A DNA stretch of 64,000 bases from Streptomyces sp. MP131-18 (lineage in GTDB: Bacteria > Actinomycetota > Actinomycetes > Streptomycetales > Streptomycetaceae), in contig NZ_LZNS01000001.1 in the NCBI RefSeq assembly GCF_001984575.1, positions 7,455,012-7,519,011 on the forward strand, in the 5' to 3' direction. Positions within the stretch are counted from its first letter, which is position 1. Every line of letters starts with the position of its first letter. Below are positions 43,090-52,020 of the stretch, piece after piece. The notes beneath the pieces were generated by a model. It ran no database searches and was not told the DNA's origin. It saw only the letters and a program-made list of their open reading frames with translations. A program made the translations under genes and the position numbers.

Positions 43090-46000
43090 TCAGTCCGCGC
43101 CGAACAGGACGGAGTCCACGTCGAACGCGTTGTCCTGCGCCGACCTGAACACCAGGTGCAGCTTGTGGGTGCCCGCCGACTCGGCCACGGGCACCGGGGG
43201 CGTGGACTGGTAGACGTCCCAGTCCCCGGTGTTCGGCACGTCCGTGGTGGCGAGCAGTTCGCCGTCCGGCGCGCCGGCGCGCAACTCGATGGTGCCGCCG
43301 CCGAACGGGGACGACACCCGGTAGCTCACCGTTGCGGTGCCCTCGACGCTCGTCGGCTCGAAGGCGATCCAGTCGCCGTCGCTGATGTCGCCGATGCGTT
43401 CGCCGTTCTCCGCGCCCTCCTGGGCGACGATGCGCGTGCCCGACTGGTCGTGGTGGTACTCGGCCTGCTTGTGCCGCGGCTGGAGGACCGCACGGCCGTA
43501 GCCGGTCAGCGCGCCGGTGCCCTCGGCGCCCTCGTCGGTGTAGCTGGCGTTCAGCACGTACCACAGGTCGGCGCCCTCCGGATGGCCGCCGAGGTCGCCG
43601 GTGTCGACCGTTCCCTCGCAGCCGGTGAGGTCGGTGGTCGGGTGCTCGTGGTCGTCGTGGCCCAGTGCCGGGTTCACGGTGACGCGGGAGCAGTCGATCT
43701 CGCCGTCCTCCGGATCGGTGACGGTCACCCGGTAGGGCACCTGGTCACCGAACTCGATGAACCGCCCGTCGACCGGCAGGTCGAGCTCCACGGTCGGGGC
43801 GGTGTTCCCCACGGTGATCGGGACGTTCGCGTGGCCCTCGTTGCCCTCGGGGTCCGTGACCCGCAGCCGGGCGGTGAACTCGCCCACGTCCGGATAGGTG
43901 TGGGAGGCGTTCGGCTCCTCCGCGTCGAACGTGCCGTCGCCGTCGAAGTCCCAGGCGTAGGTGAGTGCGCCGCCGTCCGGGTCGGACGTGCCCTCGCTGG
44001 AGAAGTCCACGGTCAGCGGGGCCGGTCCGTCGGTCACCGAGGCCGTCGCGCGGGCGGCGGGCGCTCTGCCGCCCGTGATGTGGTCGATCCGGTAGAGCCC
44101 GGAGTCGTTGTTTCCGCCGCCGAAGGAGCTGCCCCACTCCAGGACGTACAGGGAGCCGTCCGGGCCGAAGGTCATGTCCATCGGCTTCACGAACTCCGCC
44201 GTGGACAGGAAGTCGTTGATCTTCAGCACGCCGCCCGCGGAGTCCGGGCGGATCTCCTTGATGTAGTTGCGGGACCACTCGTAGAAGAAGTGGGCGCCGT
44301 CGAAGTACTCGGGGAACTTGGTGGGGGAGGGGTTGTCCGGGTCGTACCGGTAGACGGGCCCGCTCATGGGTGCCGAGCCGCCCTCGCCCATCTCGGGGAA
44401 CTGCTCGGACACGCCGTAGCCGTACCAGACTTCCGGCAGCTGAAGGGGCGGCAGCGCGGTCAGACCCGTGTTGTTCGGCGAGGGGTTGACCGGGTTGGCG
44501 CAGTCGAACTTTTCGCCGACCTCCCCGGTGTCGGGGTCGTACGGCGCGTACGCCTGGTTGTCACCGTGACAGAAGGGCCAGCCGAAGTTCCCCGGCTCCC
44601 TGATCACGTTGTACTCCACCAGCCCCTCCGGGCCGCGTTCGGTCGCCGGGGCGCCGCGGTCGGGCCCGTAGTCGCTGACGTGGAGGTCGCCCGTCTCCTG
44701 GTCGACCGTGAACCGGAACGCATTGCGGAAGCCCATGGCGTAGATCTCGGGCAGCGTGCCCTCGGTGCCCTCCGCGAAGAGGTTGCCCTCGGGAATGCTG
44801 TACCCGCCGTCCTCGGTGGGCAGGATGCGCAGGATCTTGCCGCGCAGGTCGTTGGTGTTCCCCGCGGTCCTGGCCGCGTCCAGCATCTCCTGTCCCTCGC
44901 GCCAGTCGAGCGGCGCGTACCCCTGCCAGTCCGCCGACAGGTTGGGCGGCACGTCGTCCCCGGTGCTCAGGTACAGCGTTCCGTCGGGGCCGAATTCGAG
45001 GCTGCCGCCGGTGTGGCCCGGCTCGGGATAGGTGCGGTCCCGGTACGCCGGCACTTCGAGCAGCGTCTGCTCCGAGGCGAGGTCGAGGGAGTCGCCCTCG
45101 ACGGTGAAGCGTGACAGCCGGTTGACGTCCTCCTCGCTCTCCGCGGGAGAGTAGTACAGGTAGATCCACTGGTTCTCGGCGAATCCCGGATCGAGGGCGA
45201 GGCCGACGAGGCCGTCCTCACCGCCGGTGTACACATCGAGCGTGCCCGCGGGAACCGCCGCGTGGGTCTCCGGGTCGAAGATCCGCACCTCGCCGCCGCG
45301 CTGGGCGTAGAAGACGCGGCCGTCCTCGGCGACGTCGACCTCCATCGGATCGGAGGTGTTGTCGTCGAGGGTGACCTTCTCGTAGTTGTTCCACACCGTG
45401 CCGCTGCAGTCGCCCGGCGCGGCGCCCGCCGCCCACCGGACCCCGCCCACGACGTGGTCGCGGAAGTGCTCCTCGTCGTAGGACGCCGCGTCGTGGCCCA
45501 TCGCGGTCGCCCAGACGCTGCCGCCCTCCGCCTCGCGGCACCACGAGATCGGGTGGTCGGGGCCCATCGCCGAGCCGCCCGGATCGTAGGTGGACTCGTC
45601 CGCCGTGACCAGCACGTGCACGTCACCGCGCGGATTGACGTCGAAGTTGTACCACTCCTCGGGGCGTTCCCAGCGCTCGGGAAGCGTTGCCGTGGAGGGG
45701 TGGACCCGGTCGGCGACGTGCGCCGTCCCGTCCAGGACGCCGGGGGAGTGGGCCGGCATGTGTGCGCCGCCGTTGATGAGGTCGTCCCACCACGGGAACT
45801 CTTCCTCGATGCCCATGTCCAGCGTGTTGTGGATCGCCGCGATGCCGCCGCCGTTGCCGACGTACGTCTGGACGGCGGCCCGCTGGGCGTCGGTCTCCCA
45901 GATCATGCCGGAGTTCTGGAGCATGATCACCACGTCGAAGCCGGCGAGGTCGGCGTCGTTGAACACGGCCGCGTCGTCGCTCTGCACCACCTCGAAGTCA

Positions 46001-46209
46001 TGCTCGGCCGCCTCCTCCTCGATCATCTCGATGCCGGCCGGTATGGAGTCGTGGACGTAGCCGACGGCCTTGGTGAACAGCAGGGCGCGGAACTCCGCGG
46101 CCTGCTCCTCGGCCGCCGCCGCGGCCGGCAGCGCGCCGGCCGCGAGCAGGGGGGCGACGGCGAGGGCGAGGGCGGCTCTCGCTCGTCTGCCGGGGGTGCG
46201 TTTCCTCAT
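43090..46209 (-). CDS. Secreted ThuA / PQQ-sugar-dehydrogenase / PKD / CBM6 protein
   Basis: 1039 residues. Signal peptide 1-33 (RKRTPGRRARAALALAVAPL ... AAAAA). ThuA-like domain about 40-262 (AVGYVHDSIPAGIEMIEEEA, GGGIAAIHNTLDMG). Six-bladed glucose/sorbosone-dehydrogenase propeller about 265-710 (GGEDGLVGLALDPGFAENQW, SRFTVEGDSL, GNTNDLRGKILRI, YAMGFRNAFRFTVD, GWPFCHGDN). PKD domain about 735-815 (YAWDFDGDGTFDAEEPNASH TYPD). CBM6-like end about 905-1039. Acts outside the cell on a carbohydrate. First in a sugar-ABC operon, though 66 bp downstream of it in coding order (last gene transcribed). Confidence 0.85.
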   Translation of the reverse strand: MRKRTPGRRARAALALAVAPLLAAGALPAAAAAEEQAAEFRALLFTKAVGYVHDSIPAGIEMIEEEAAEHDFEVVQSDDAAVFNDADLAGFDVVIMLQNSGMIWETDAQRAAVQTYVGNGGGIAAIHNTLDMGIEEEFPWWDDLINGGAHMPAHSPGVLDGTAHVADRVHPSTATLPERWERPEEWYNFDVNPRGDVHVLVTADESTYDPGGSAMGPDHPISWCREAEGGSVWATAMGHDAASYDEEHFRDHVVGGVRWAAGAAPGDCSGTVWNNYEKVTLDDNTSDPMEVDVAEDGRVFYAQRGGEVRIFDPETHAAVPAGTLDVYTGGEDGLVGLALDPGFAENQWIYLYYSPAESEEDVNRLSRFTVEGDSLDLASEQTLLEVPAYRDRTYPEPGHTGGSLEFGPDGTLYLSTGDDVPPNLSADWQGYAPLDWREGQEMLDAARTAGNTNDLRGKILRILPTEDGGYSIPEGNLFAEGTEGTLPEIYAMGFRNAFRFTVDQETGDLHVSDYGPDRGAPATERGPEGLVEYNVIREPGNFGWPFCHGDNQAYAPYDPDTGEVGEKFDCANPVNPSPNNTGLTALPPLQLPEVWYGYGVSEQFPEMGEGGSAPMSGPVYRYDPDNPSPTKFPEYFDGAHFFYEWSRNYIKEIRPDSAGGVLKINDFLSTAEFVKPMDMTFGPDGSLYVLEWGSSFGGGNNDSGLYRIDHITGGRAPAARATASVTDGPAPLTVDFSSEGTSDPDGGALTYAWDFDGDGTFDAEEPNASHTYPDVGEFTARLRVTDPEGNEGHANVPITVGNTAPTVELDLPVDGRFIEFGDQVPYRVTVTDPEDGEIDCSRVTVNPALGHDDHEHPTTDLTGCEGTVDTGDLGGHPEGADLWYVLNASYTDEGAEGTGALTGYGRAVLQPRHKQAEYHHDQSGTRIVAQEGAENGERIGDISDGDWIAFEPTSVEGTATVSYRVSSPFGGGTIELRAGAPDGELLATTDVPNTGDWDVYQSTPPVPVAESAGTHKLHLVFRSAQDNAFDVDSVLFGAD

Positions 46210-46275
46210 GGGGGGTCCTCTCCGTGGGGGTGAGGCACCGGCGCGGCATGTCCCGAGTGGGCCGGGCCGGCGAGG

Positions 46276-47145
46276 TCAGAGAGCGGCGAACGTGCGGCGC
46301 AGGAACGCGAGGCCGTCCACCGCGATGGCGTCCTGGTCCTCGGCCAGGGGCCGCCACACGGAAGCGGCGACCGCGATGCTGTCGTTGTGCGCGGTGAACG
46401 ACTCGATGCAGACCGCCCCGCGGTAGCCGCTGTCGCGCAGCGCGCGCAGGAAGCCCGGCCAGTCGAGGTGGTCCGCGCCGGGCGCACCCCGGTCGTTGGC
46501 GCAGACCTGGACGTGCACGATGCGCCCGGCCGCCTGCCGCACCGCGATGTCGAGGCCGCGCTCCTCGATGTTCTGGTGGTAGGTGTCGAGGGCAAGACCG
46601 ATGACGTCCTCGGGCAGCCCCTGAAGGGCCGTCAGAGTCTGGTCCACGGTGTTCAGCAGGCTCGTTTCGTACCGGTTCAGCGGCTCGACGGCGATCCGCA
46701 CCCCCGCCTCGCGGGCGTGCGCCACGACCGGCGCCAGAGCGTCCCGCAACTCGGCGTACGCGGCGGTGCGTTCGGCCGCCGTCAGCCGCCAGGTGCGGCC
46801 GACCGCCGTGTACACCGGGCCCGCGACGACGCCCGCGCCGGTCTCCCGCGCCGCGTCCACGCACACCCGCAGGTAGTCCGTGGTCGCGCGCACCGCCCCC
46901 GGGGCGGCGGCCACCAGGTCCCGGCCCGGCGGCATGACCGCCACGACGGCCGCCGGGCGCAGCCCGTGGTCCGCGAGCAGCGCGGCCACGGAACGGGGCG
47001 ACCAGTCACCCGGCTCCTCAAGCGGCAGTTCGACCGCGTCGAAGCCCCAGCGCGCCAGCCGCGGCACGGTGCGCGCCAGCGCCTCATCGGTGACCGGCGA
47101 GTGCCAGATCCACGGATTGGCCCCGATGGGCGGCGCGCCGCTCAC
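46276..47145 (-). CDS. Sugar phosphate isomerase/epimerase (xylose-isomerase-like TIM barrel)
   Basis: 289 residues, GTG 47145 overlapping the upstream stop codon. PIGANPWIWHSPVTDEALAR, FDAVELPLEEPGDWSP, VRIAVEPLNRYETSLLNTVD, IGLALDTYHQNIEERG, VQVCANDRGAPGADHLDWPG, YRGAVCIESFTAHN: the AP_endonuc_2 barrel with metal ligands Glu (EPLN), Asp (LDTYH), His and the last Glu (IESF). D-tagatose/psicose-3-epimerase-like. Converts the imported sugar. Confidence 0.85.
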   Translation of the reverse strand: MSGAPPIGANPWIWHSPVTDEALARTVPRLARWGFDAVELPLEEPGDWSPRSVAALLADHGLRPAAVVAVMPPGRDLVAAAPGAVRATTDYLRVCVDAARETGAGVVAGPVYTAVGRTWRLTAAERTAAYAELRDALAPVVAHAREAGVRIAVEPLNRYETSLLNTVDQTLTALQGLPEDVIGLALDTYHQNIEERGLDIAVRQAAGRIVHVQVCANDRGAPGADHLDWPGFLRALRDSGYRGAVCIESFTAHNDSIAVAASVWRPLAEDQDAIAVDGLAFLRRTFAAL

Positions 47146-48341
47146 TCGCCGCCCCAGTCCTGCGGATACCCCGGCATGCCCTCGCAGCCGCACATGGCGT
47201 AGTGCAGCGGCGGCATGTCCTCGCTGAGGTAATCCGCCAGCGTGTCCTGCGTGATGGTGGGCTGCGGCAGCCGCCACTCCACCGGCACCTCCTCGCCCGC
47301 CAGGACCCGCAGGGCCGCGACGACCGGGGTGCGCCACTGGAACGTCGGGTAGGTCGGGGCGACGGCCGTCAGGTCCCGTTCGTCCCACGCCTGGAGGAAG
47401 TCCTGCTGGTCCTCCCCGGTGATCGGCGGCACCTCCTCGCCGGCGTCCTCGAACGCCTCGACGGCCGCGACGGACGTCGCCCCGGAGTCCATCCAGACGC
47501 CGTCGATGCCGCCGTGCCGCTGGATCGCGTCGGTGACGATCGACTTGGTGACGGCCGGGTCCCCGTCGGTGAACTCCACGTCCGCGACCGTGAGGCCCGC
47601 CTCCTCGAAGGCCAGCTCCGCGGCGGACCAGCGGTTCTCCAGGACGTCGACGCCGGGGGAGATGCGCAGCGCCAGGATGTTGCCGCCCTCCGCCACGTTC
47701 TCCACGAGGAAGTCGGCCGCCGCGGCCCCGTAGGCGTAGCCGCCGATGGGGTGGATGAACGTGACCGGGCAGTCGGTGTTCACACCCCGGTCGAAGACGA
47801 TGACCGGCAGCCTGCCGCACGCCTCCTCGATCGCCGGGGTCAGCGTGGCCGTCGTGTTCGGCGAGACGATCAGGGCGTCGCAGTCCTGGTTGCTCAGCTC
47901 CTGGATGTCCGAGATCTGCTTGTCGTCCTGCCCCTCCGCGTCGACCACGGTGAACTCGGTGATCTGCTCGTGCAGCGCCACCTCGGCCTCCATGGTGCGC
48001 AGGCCGACCTGCCGCCACGGGTTGAAGACGCCCGCGTTCGAGAAGCACAGGTGCACGTCGTCGCCCTCGACCGCGTACTGGCTCGTGTCGGCCATCTCCG
48101 GGCGCAGCATCTGCTCCCACGGCCGGTCCTCGGGGCCCTCGGGCGTCTCGCGGGTGAGCGCGAGCTGCTGCTCGTACTCCGCCTGCGTGAAGAACTCCGC
48201 GTCCTCGCCGCCGTCCTGTGACGGTGAGGCGGATCCGGCGGGCGCCGAGGGCCCGTCGGACGGGGTGTCGCTCGTACAGGAGGTGAGCAGCGCCGCGGAC
48301 AGCAGGGCCGCGGCGAGCAGCGGGCCGGTTCTTCTGATCAT
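47142..48341 (-). CDS. Ribose-type sugar ABC binding lipoprotein
   Basis: 399 residues, ATG 48341. Signal and lipobox LLSAALLTSCTS (Cys22). Periplasmic-binding-protein fold of the sugar (Peripla_BP_4) group: FSNAGVFNPWRQVGLRTMEA, SNQDCDALIVSPNTTATLTP, VIVFDRGVNTDCPVTFIHPI GGYAYGAAAADFLVEN, DAIQRHGGIDGVWMDSGATS. Delivers a sugar or sugar alcohol to the two RbsC-type permeases encoded after it in the operon order. Confidence 0.85.
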   Translation of the reverse strand: MIRRTGPLLAAALLSAALLTSCTSDTPSDGPSAPAGSASPSQDGGEDAEFFTQAEYEQQLALTRETPEGPEDRPWEQMLRPEMADTSQYAVEGDDVHLCFSNAGVFNPWRQVGLRTMEAEVALHEQITEFTVVDAEGQDDKQISDIQELSNQDCDALIVSPNTTATLTPAIEEACGRLPVIVFDRGVNTDCPVTFIHPIGGYAYGAAAADFLVENVAEGGNILALRISPGVDVLENRWSAAELAFEEAGLTVADVEFTDGDPAVTKSIVTDAIQRHGGIDGVWMDSGATSVAAVEAFEDAGEEVPPITGEDQQDFLQAWDERDLTAVAPTYPTFQWRTPVVAALRVLAGEEVPVEWRLPQPTITQDTLADYLSEDMPPLHYAMCGCEGMPGYPQDWGGE

Positions 48342-49360
48342 GAGCGGGGACCTCCGGAGGGTACGGAAGGGGAACGGCGGCGCAGCCGGGACCAGTCGGC
48401 GGCGCCGAGGGCGACGGCGGCGATCACGATGACGCCCTGGACCGTGGACTCCAGGGCGCCGGACACGCCCTGGAGGTTGAGCAGCGTGAACAGCGCGGTG
48501 AGCGAGAACGCCCCCGCCATCGCGCCGACCACCGAGCCGCGCCCGCCGCCGAGCAGCACGCCGCCCAGCACGACCGCGGTGATGGCCTCGAACTCCATGC
48601 CGGTGCCCGCCTGCGCGGAGACGCCGGAGAAGCCGCCGACGAGCACCGCGGCCAGCGCGGCGGCGGCGCCGGACAGGACGAACGCGACGGTGCGGGCGCG
48701 GTGCACGCGCACGCCGGCGAGCGCCGCGGTCCGCTCGCTGTCGCCGGTCGCCACCAGCGTGCGCCCGAAGCGGGAACGCATGAGCAGCACCGCCGCGACG
48801 CCCACCGCCAGGCACACCAGCACCGCCCACGGCACCCGGCCCAGGACGTCGTCGCGGCCCACCGCCCTGAAGTCGTCCGGCAGATAGCCCTGCGGGGAGC
48901 CGCCGGTCCAGAAGAAGACCCCGCCCTCCAGAATCAGCATCATCCCCAGCGTCGTGATGAACGAGGGGACACCGAGCCCCGTGGTGACGAGGCCGTTGAC
49001 CAGCCCCACGGCCGCGCCCGCGAGCAGCAGCGCGCCGCACACGACCAGCCAGTGCGCCCCGGGGAACTCCGCATAGATCTCCGCGGCCACGACCACGCCC
49101 GCCGTGACCACGGCCCCCACGGACAGGTCGAACTGGCCGCAGACGATGACCAGATACTGTCCGGCGGCCAGCAGCACCAGCGGCGCCGCCCGCCGGATGA
49201 ACGCCAGGAAGCGGTCCGGCTCGTAAAAACCGGGATCGGTGAACGCGAGCGCCACCAGCAGCGCCCCGAGCAGCGCGTACACGGGCAGACCGGTGCCGAG
49301 CAGCGCCAGCAGGCGCGCCCGGCGGGCGGCCCGGGGGACGGCGGAATCGAGAGTGGTCAC
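48338..49360 (-). CDS. Ribose-type ABC permease
   Basis: 340 residues from GTG 49360, GAGGAGGAG upstream. About eight to ten helices: VLLAAGQYLVIVCGQFDLSV GAV, GLVNGLVTTGLGVPSFITTL GMMLI, ITAVVLGGVLLGGGRGSVVG, the RbsC/AraH signature. Overlaps the binding-protein gene by 4 bp. Confidence 0.9.
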   Translation of the reverse strand: MTTLDSAVPRAARRARLLALLGTGLPVYALLGALLVALAFTDPGFYEPDRFLAFIRRAAPLVLLAAGQYLVIVCGQFDLSVGAVVTAGVVVAAEIYAEFPGAHWLVVCGALLLAGAAVGLVNGLVTTGLGVPSFITTLGMMLILEGGVFFWTGGSPQGYLPDDFRAVGRDDVLGRVPWAVLVCLAVGVAAVLLMRSRFGRTLVATGDSERTAALAGVRVHRARTVAFVLSGAAAALAAVLVGGFSGVSAQAGTGMEFEAITAVVLGGVLLGGGRGSVVGAMAGAFSLTALFTLLNLQGVSGALESTVQGVIVIAAVALGAADWSRLRRRSPSVPSGGPRS

Positions 49361-50391
49361 GCGCTCCTCCTCACCGAACGCCGCCGCCTGGCGTAGAGCG
49401 CGACAGCCGCGATGATCACCACGCCGCGCAGCACGTTCTTGAAGAACGGGTCGACGGAGAGCTGGTTGAAGACGCTGTCGAGAACGGCGAGCACCGCGAC
49501 GCCGCCCAGCGTTCCGACGACCCCGCCGCGGCCGCCCGCCAGCACCGTGCCGCCGAGCACCACGGCGGCGATCGACTCCAGGTCGTAGCGCGCCTCGGTG
49601 CCCGCCCACGGCGAACCCGCGCCGAATCGCGCGGCGAGGAAGAGGGCGGCCACGCCCACGCACAGCGAGCACAGCACGTGCGCGGCGACCACCGTCCGGC
49701 CGGTGCGCACCCCGGACAGGCGCGCGGCGTGCGCGTCACCGCCCGTCGCGTACATGTGGTGTCCCAGGCGCGCGCGCCGCAGGATCAGCCACAGCGCCAG
49801 GGCCACCGCGGCCAGCAGGAAGACGGACACCGGCACGGGCCCGATCCGGTCGTAGCCGAGGCGCTGGAACGTCACGGGCACCGACCCGGCGGGCCCGCTG
49901 TAGTTGTCCTCGATCCAGCCGCGCAGGATGAACGCGACGCCCAGCGTGGCGATGAACGCGTTCACCTTCAGCCCGGTGACGATCAGCCCGTTGGCCAGCC
50001 CCACCGCGGCGGAGAGCGCGAGGACGGCGATCACGGCGGTCACGACGTTGCCGTCCTGCCCCGCCATGGTCTCCGCGGCGACCAGCGTGCCGAGACTGGC
50101 GAGGTACGCCACGGACAGGTCGAGGGAGCCGGTGAGGATGACGACGGTCTGGCCGAGCGCGATCAGGCCGAGCGCCACGCAGTTCTGGAGGATGCCGGTG
50201 ACGTTCCCCTGCGTCATGAACGCGCCGCCGCGCGCGTCGACGATGACCCAGCCCAGCAGCGTCACGCCGAGCGCGGCCAGCCAGATGCCGACGGCCGGGT
50301 CGCCGAGCCGGACCGCGGGCCACCGGGAGCGCGCCGGACGCCGGGCCCGCCGCAGGGCGGCGGACGGCGAGCCGGGGCTCTCGGCCGTCAC
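49357..50391 (-). CDS. Ribose-type ABC permease (second)
   Basis: 344 residues from GTG 50391 overlapping the ATPase stop. GLIALGQTVVILTGSLDLSV AYLASL, GLANGLIVTGLKVNAFIATL GVAFILRG, SIAAVVLGGTVLAGGRGGVV GTLGG. Paralogue of the next permease; the two form the heterodimeric channel. Confidence 0.9.
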   Translation of the reverse strand: MTAESPGSPSAALRRARRPARSRWPAVRLGDPAVGIWLAALGVTLLGWVIVDARGGAFMTQGNVTGILQNCVALGLIALGQTVVILTGSLDLSVAYLASLGTLVAAETMAGQDGNVVTAVIAVLALSAAVGLANGLIVTGLKVNAFIATLGVAFILRGWIEDNYSGPAGSVPVTFQRLGYDRIGPVPVSVFLLAAVALALWLILRRARLGHHMYATGGDAHAARLSGVRTGRTVVAAHVLCSLCVGVAALFLAARFGAGSPWAGTEARYDLESIAAVVLGGTVLAGGRGGVVGTLGGVAVLAVLDSVFNQLSVDPFFKNVLRGVVIIAAVALYARRRRSVRRSA

Positions 50392-51884
50392 GCGGCACCG
50401 CCCGCGTGACCGAGCGCGGTACCGCCGCTGGTGGCCAGGCGCATGATGTCCTCCTCCGAGGCTCCGGCGGGCAGTTCGCCCGCGATGCGGCCGTCGGCCA
50501 TGACGAGGACGCGGTCGCTCATCCCGATCAGCTCGGGCAGCTCCGAGGAGATCAGCAGCACGGCGAGCCCCTCGCGGGCCAACTCGCGGACGAGCGTGTG
50601 GATGGCGGCCTTGGCCCCCACGTCGACGCCCCGGGTCGGCTCGTCGAACAGCAGCACGCGCGGCCGGGCCGCGAGCCACTTGGCGATGACGACCTTCTGC
50701 TGGTTGCCGCCCGACAGGAAGCGGACCTCCTGGCCCGTGCCGCGCGAGGTCAGCCGTACCCGGTCGAGCAGCTCGGCCAGGGCGCGCGCGTCCGGCGGGC
50801 GCTCCCGCGCCGGCACGGCCCTGGTGACCAGCAGGGCGTTGTCCCGCACGGACTGGCGCAGCGCGAGCCCTTCGGTCTTGCGGTCCTCGCTCACCAGCGC
50901 GATACCGGCCCGGATCGCCTGCCGCGGGCGGCGCGGCCGGAGCCGCCTGCCGCCGACGGTCATCTCGCCAGCGGTGAACGGGTCGGCGCCGAACAGGGCG
51001 CGGGCCAGGGCGCTGCGCCCCGAGCCTTGGAGCCCGCCGACCCCGAGGATCTCGCCCGCACGCAGGGACAACGAGATGTCCGTGAGCCTGCCGTTCCCGG
51101 CCCGGGACGCGGTCAGCACCGTGTCCGCCACCTCCGCCGCGACCGCCCGCGGCGGGTAGTAGGCGGTCAACTCCCGTCCGACCATGGCCCGGACGATGTC
51201 GTCCACGCTGCTGTCCTCGGTGGCGACCGTGGTGACGCGGCGGCCGTCCTTGAGGACGGTGATGCGCCGGGACAAGGTGAACACCTCGCGCAGCCGGTGC
51301 GAGATGTAGAGGATGCCGAGGCCGCGGGCGGTGAGGCGGCGCACCAGGTCGCACAGCGCGGCCACCTCGTGCTCCGCGAGCGCGGCCGTGGGCTCGTCCA
51401 TCACGAGGATGCGGACGTCGGCGGCGAGCGCCTTCGCCACCTCGATGACCTGCTGCCGTGCGACGGAGAGTTCGTGGACGGGCGTTCCGGGGCTGATGCC
51501 GACCGCACCGAGGTCGTCGAGCAGCCGGGCGGTGCGCCGTTCCATCGCCGCCCGGTCGACGAAGCCGAGACGCTTCGGCTCCCGGCCGAGGAATACGTTT
51601 TCTGCCACGGTGCGGTGCGGCAGGAGTGCCAGCTCCTGGTGGATGATGCCGACGCCCGCCGCCTGGGCCTGTGCGGGATGGCCGAAGGAACGGGCCACGC
51701 CGTCGATTTCGATACGACCGCCGTCGGGCGTGTGCTCGCCGCTGAGCAGCTTCATGAGGGTCGACTTGCCGGCCCCGTTCTCGCCGACGATGGCGTGGAC
51801 CTCGCCGGGGAGCAGGTCGAGCGTGACGTCGTGGAGAACTCGGTTGCCGAGGAAGCTCTTTGACATGTCCTGCATCGTCAGCAT
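50388..51884 (-). CDS. Sugar ABC transporter ATPase (RbsA/MglA type)
   Basis: 498 residues, ATG 51884. Two ABC halves: GENGAGKSTLMKLLSG, ARQQVIEVAKALAADVRILV MDEPTAAL, and in the second half GLQGSGRSALARALFG (degenerate Walker A), FLSGGNQQKVVIAKWLAARP, LLFDEPTRGVDVGAKA. First gene of the leftward sugar operon, divergent from the ROK regulator. Confidence 0.9.
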   Translation of the reverse strand: MLTMQDMSKSFLGNRVLHDVTLDLLPGEVHAIVGENGAGKSTLMKLLSGEHTPDGGRIEIDGVARSFGHPAQAQAAGVGIIHQELALLPHRTVAENVFLGREPKRLGFVDRAAMERRTARLLDDLGAVGISPGTPVHELSVARQQVIEVAKALAADVRILVMDEPTAALAEHEVAALCDLVRRLTARGLGILYISHRLREVFTLSRRITVLKDGRRVTTVATEDSSVDDIVRAMVGRELTAYYPPRAVAAEVADTVLTASRAGNGRLTDISLSLRAGEILGVGGLQGSGRSALARALFGADPFTAGEMTVGGRRLRPRRPRQAIRAGIALVSEDRKTEGLALRQSVRDNALLVTRAVPARERPPDARALAELLDRVRLTSRGTGQEVRFLSGGNQQKVVIAKWLAARPRVLLFDEPTRGVDVGAKAAIHTLVRELAREGLAVLLISSELPELIGMSDRVLVMADGRIAGELPAGASEEDIMRLATSGGTALGHAGGAA

Positions 51885-51973
51885 GATGAGCAATGTCGTG
51901 GCAGAAGTTTGGCCTGTCAAGGTCTCAAGTAGGGGTAAGAATGGGGAAAAATTCCTTACTTGCGCCTGCTCTC

Positions 51974-52008
51974 GAAAGTCTTTCTCCTGGGAGTGGCGAA
52001 AGTTTCCG
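51974..52008. promoter_or_regulatory. Tandem GAAAG operator-like sites for the ROK repressor
   Basis: GAAAGTCTTTC (51974-51984), an 11-bp perfect palindrome about a central T, and the related GCGAAAGTTTCCGC (51997-52009 region) 24 bp later, inside the ROK leader and between the divergent operons. Actinomycete ROK/XylR-type sugar repressors bind sites of GAAAG-N-CTTTC type, so these are probable operators. Confidence 0.5.
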
Positions 52009-52020
52009 CGTGGAGGTGCC

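Noticed and set aside
49357..51354. 665-codon minus-strand frame reading into the ATPase region
   Set aside because: Only the part from GTG 50391 downstream is a permease; the upstream part is the wrong frame of the ABC ATPase.
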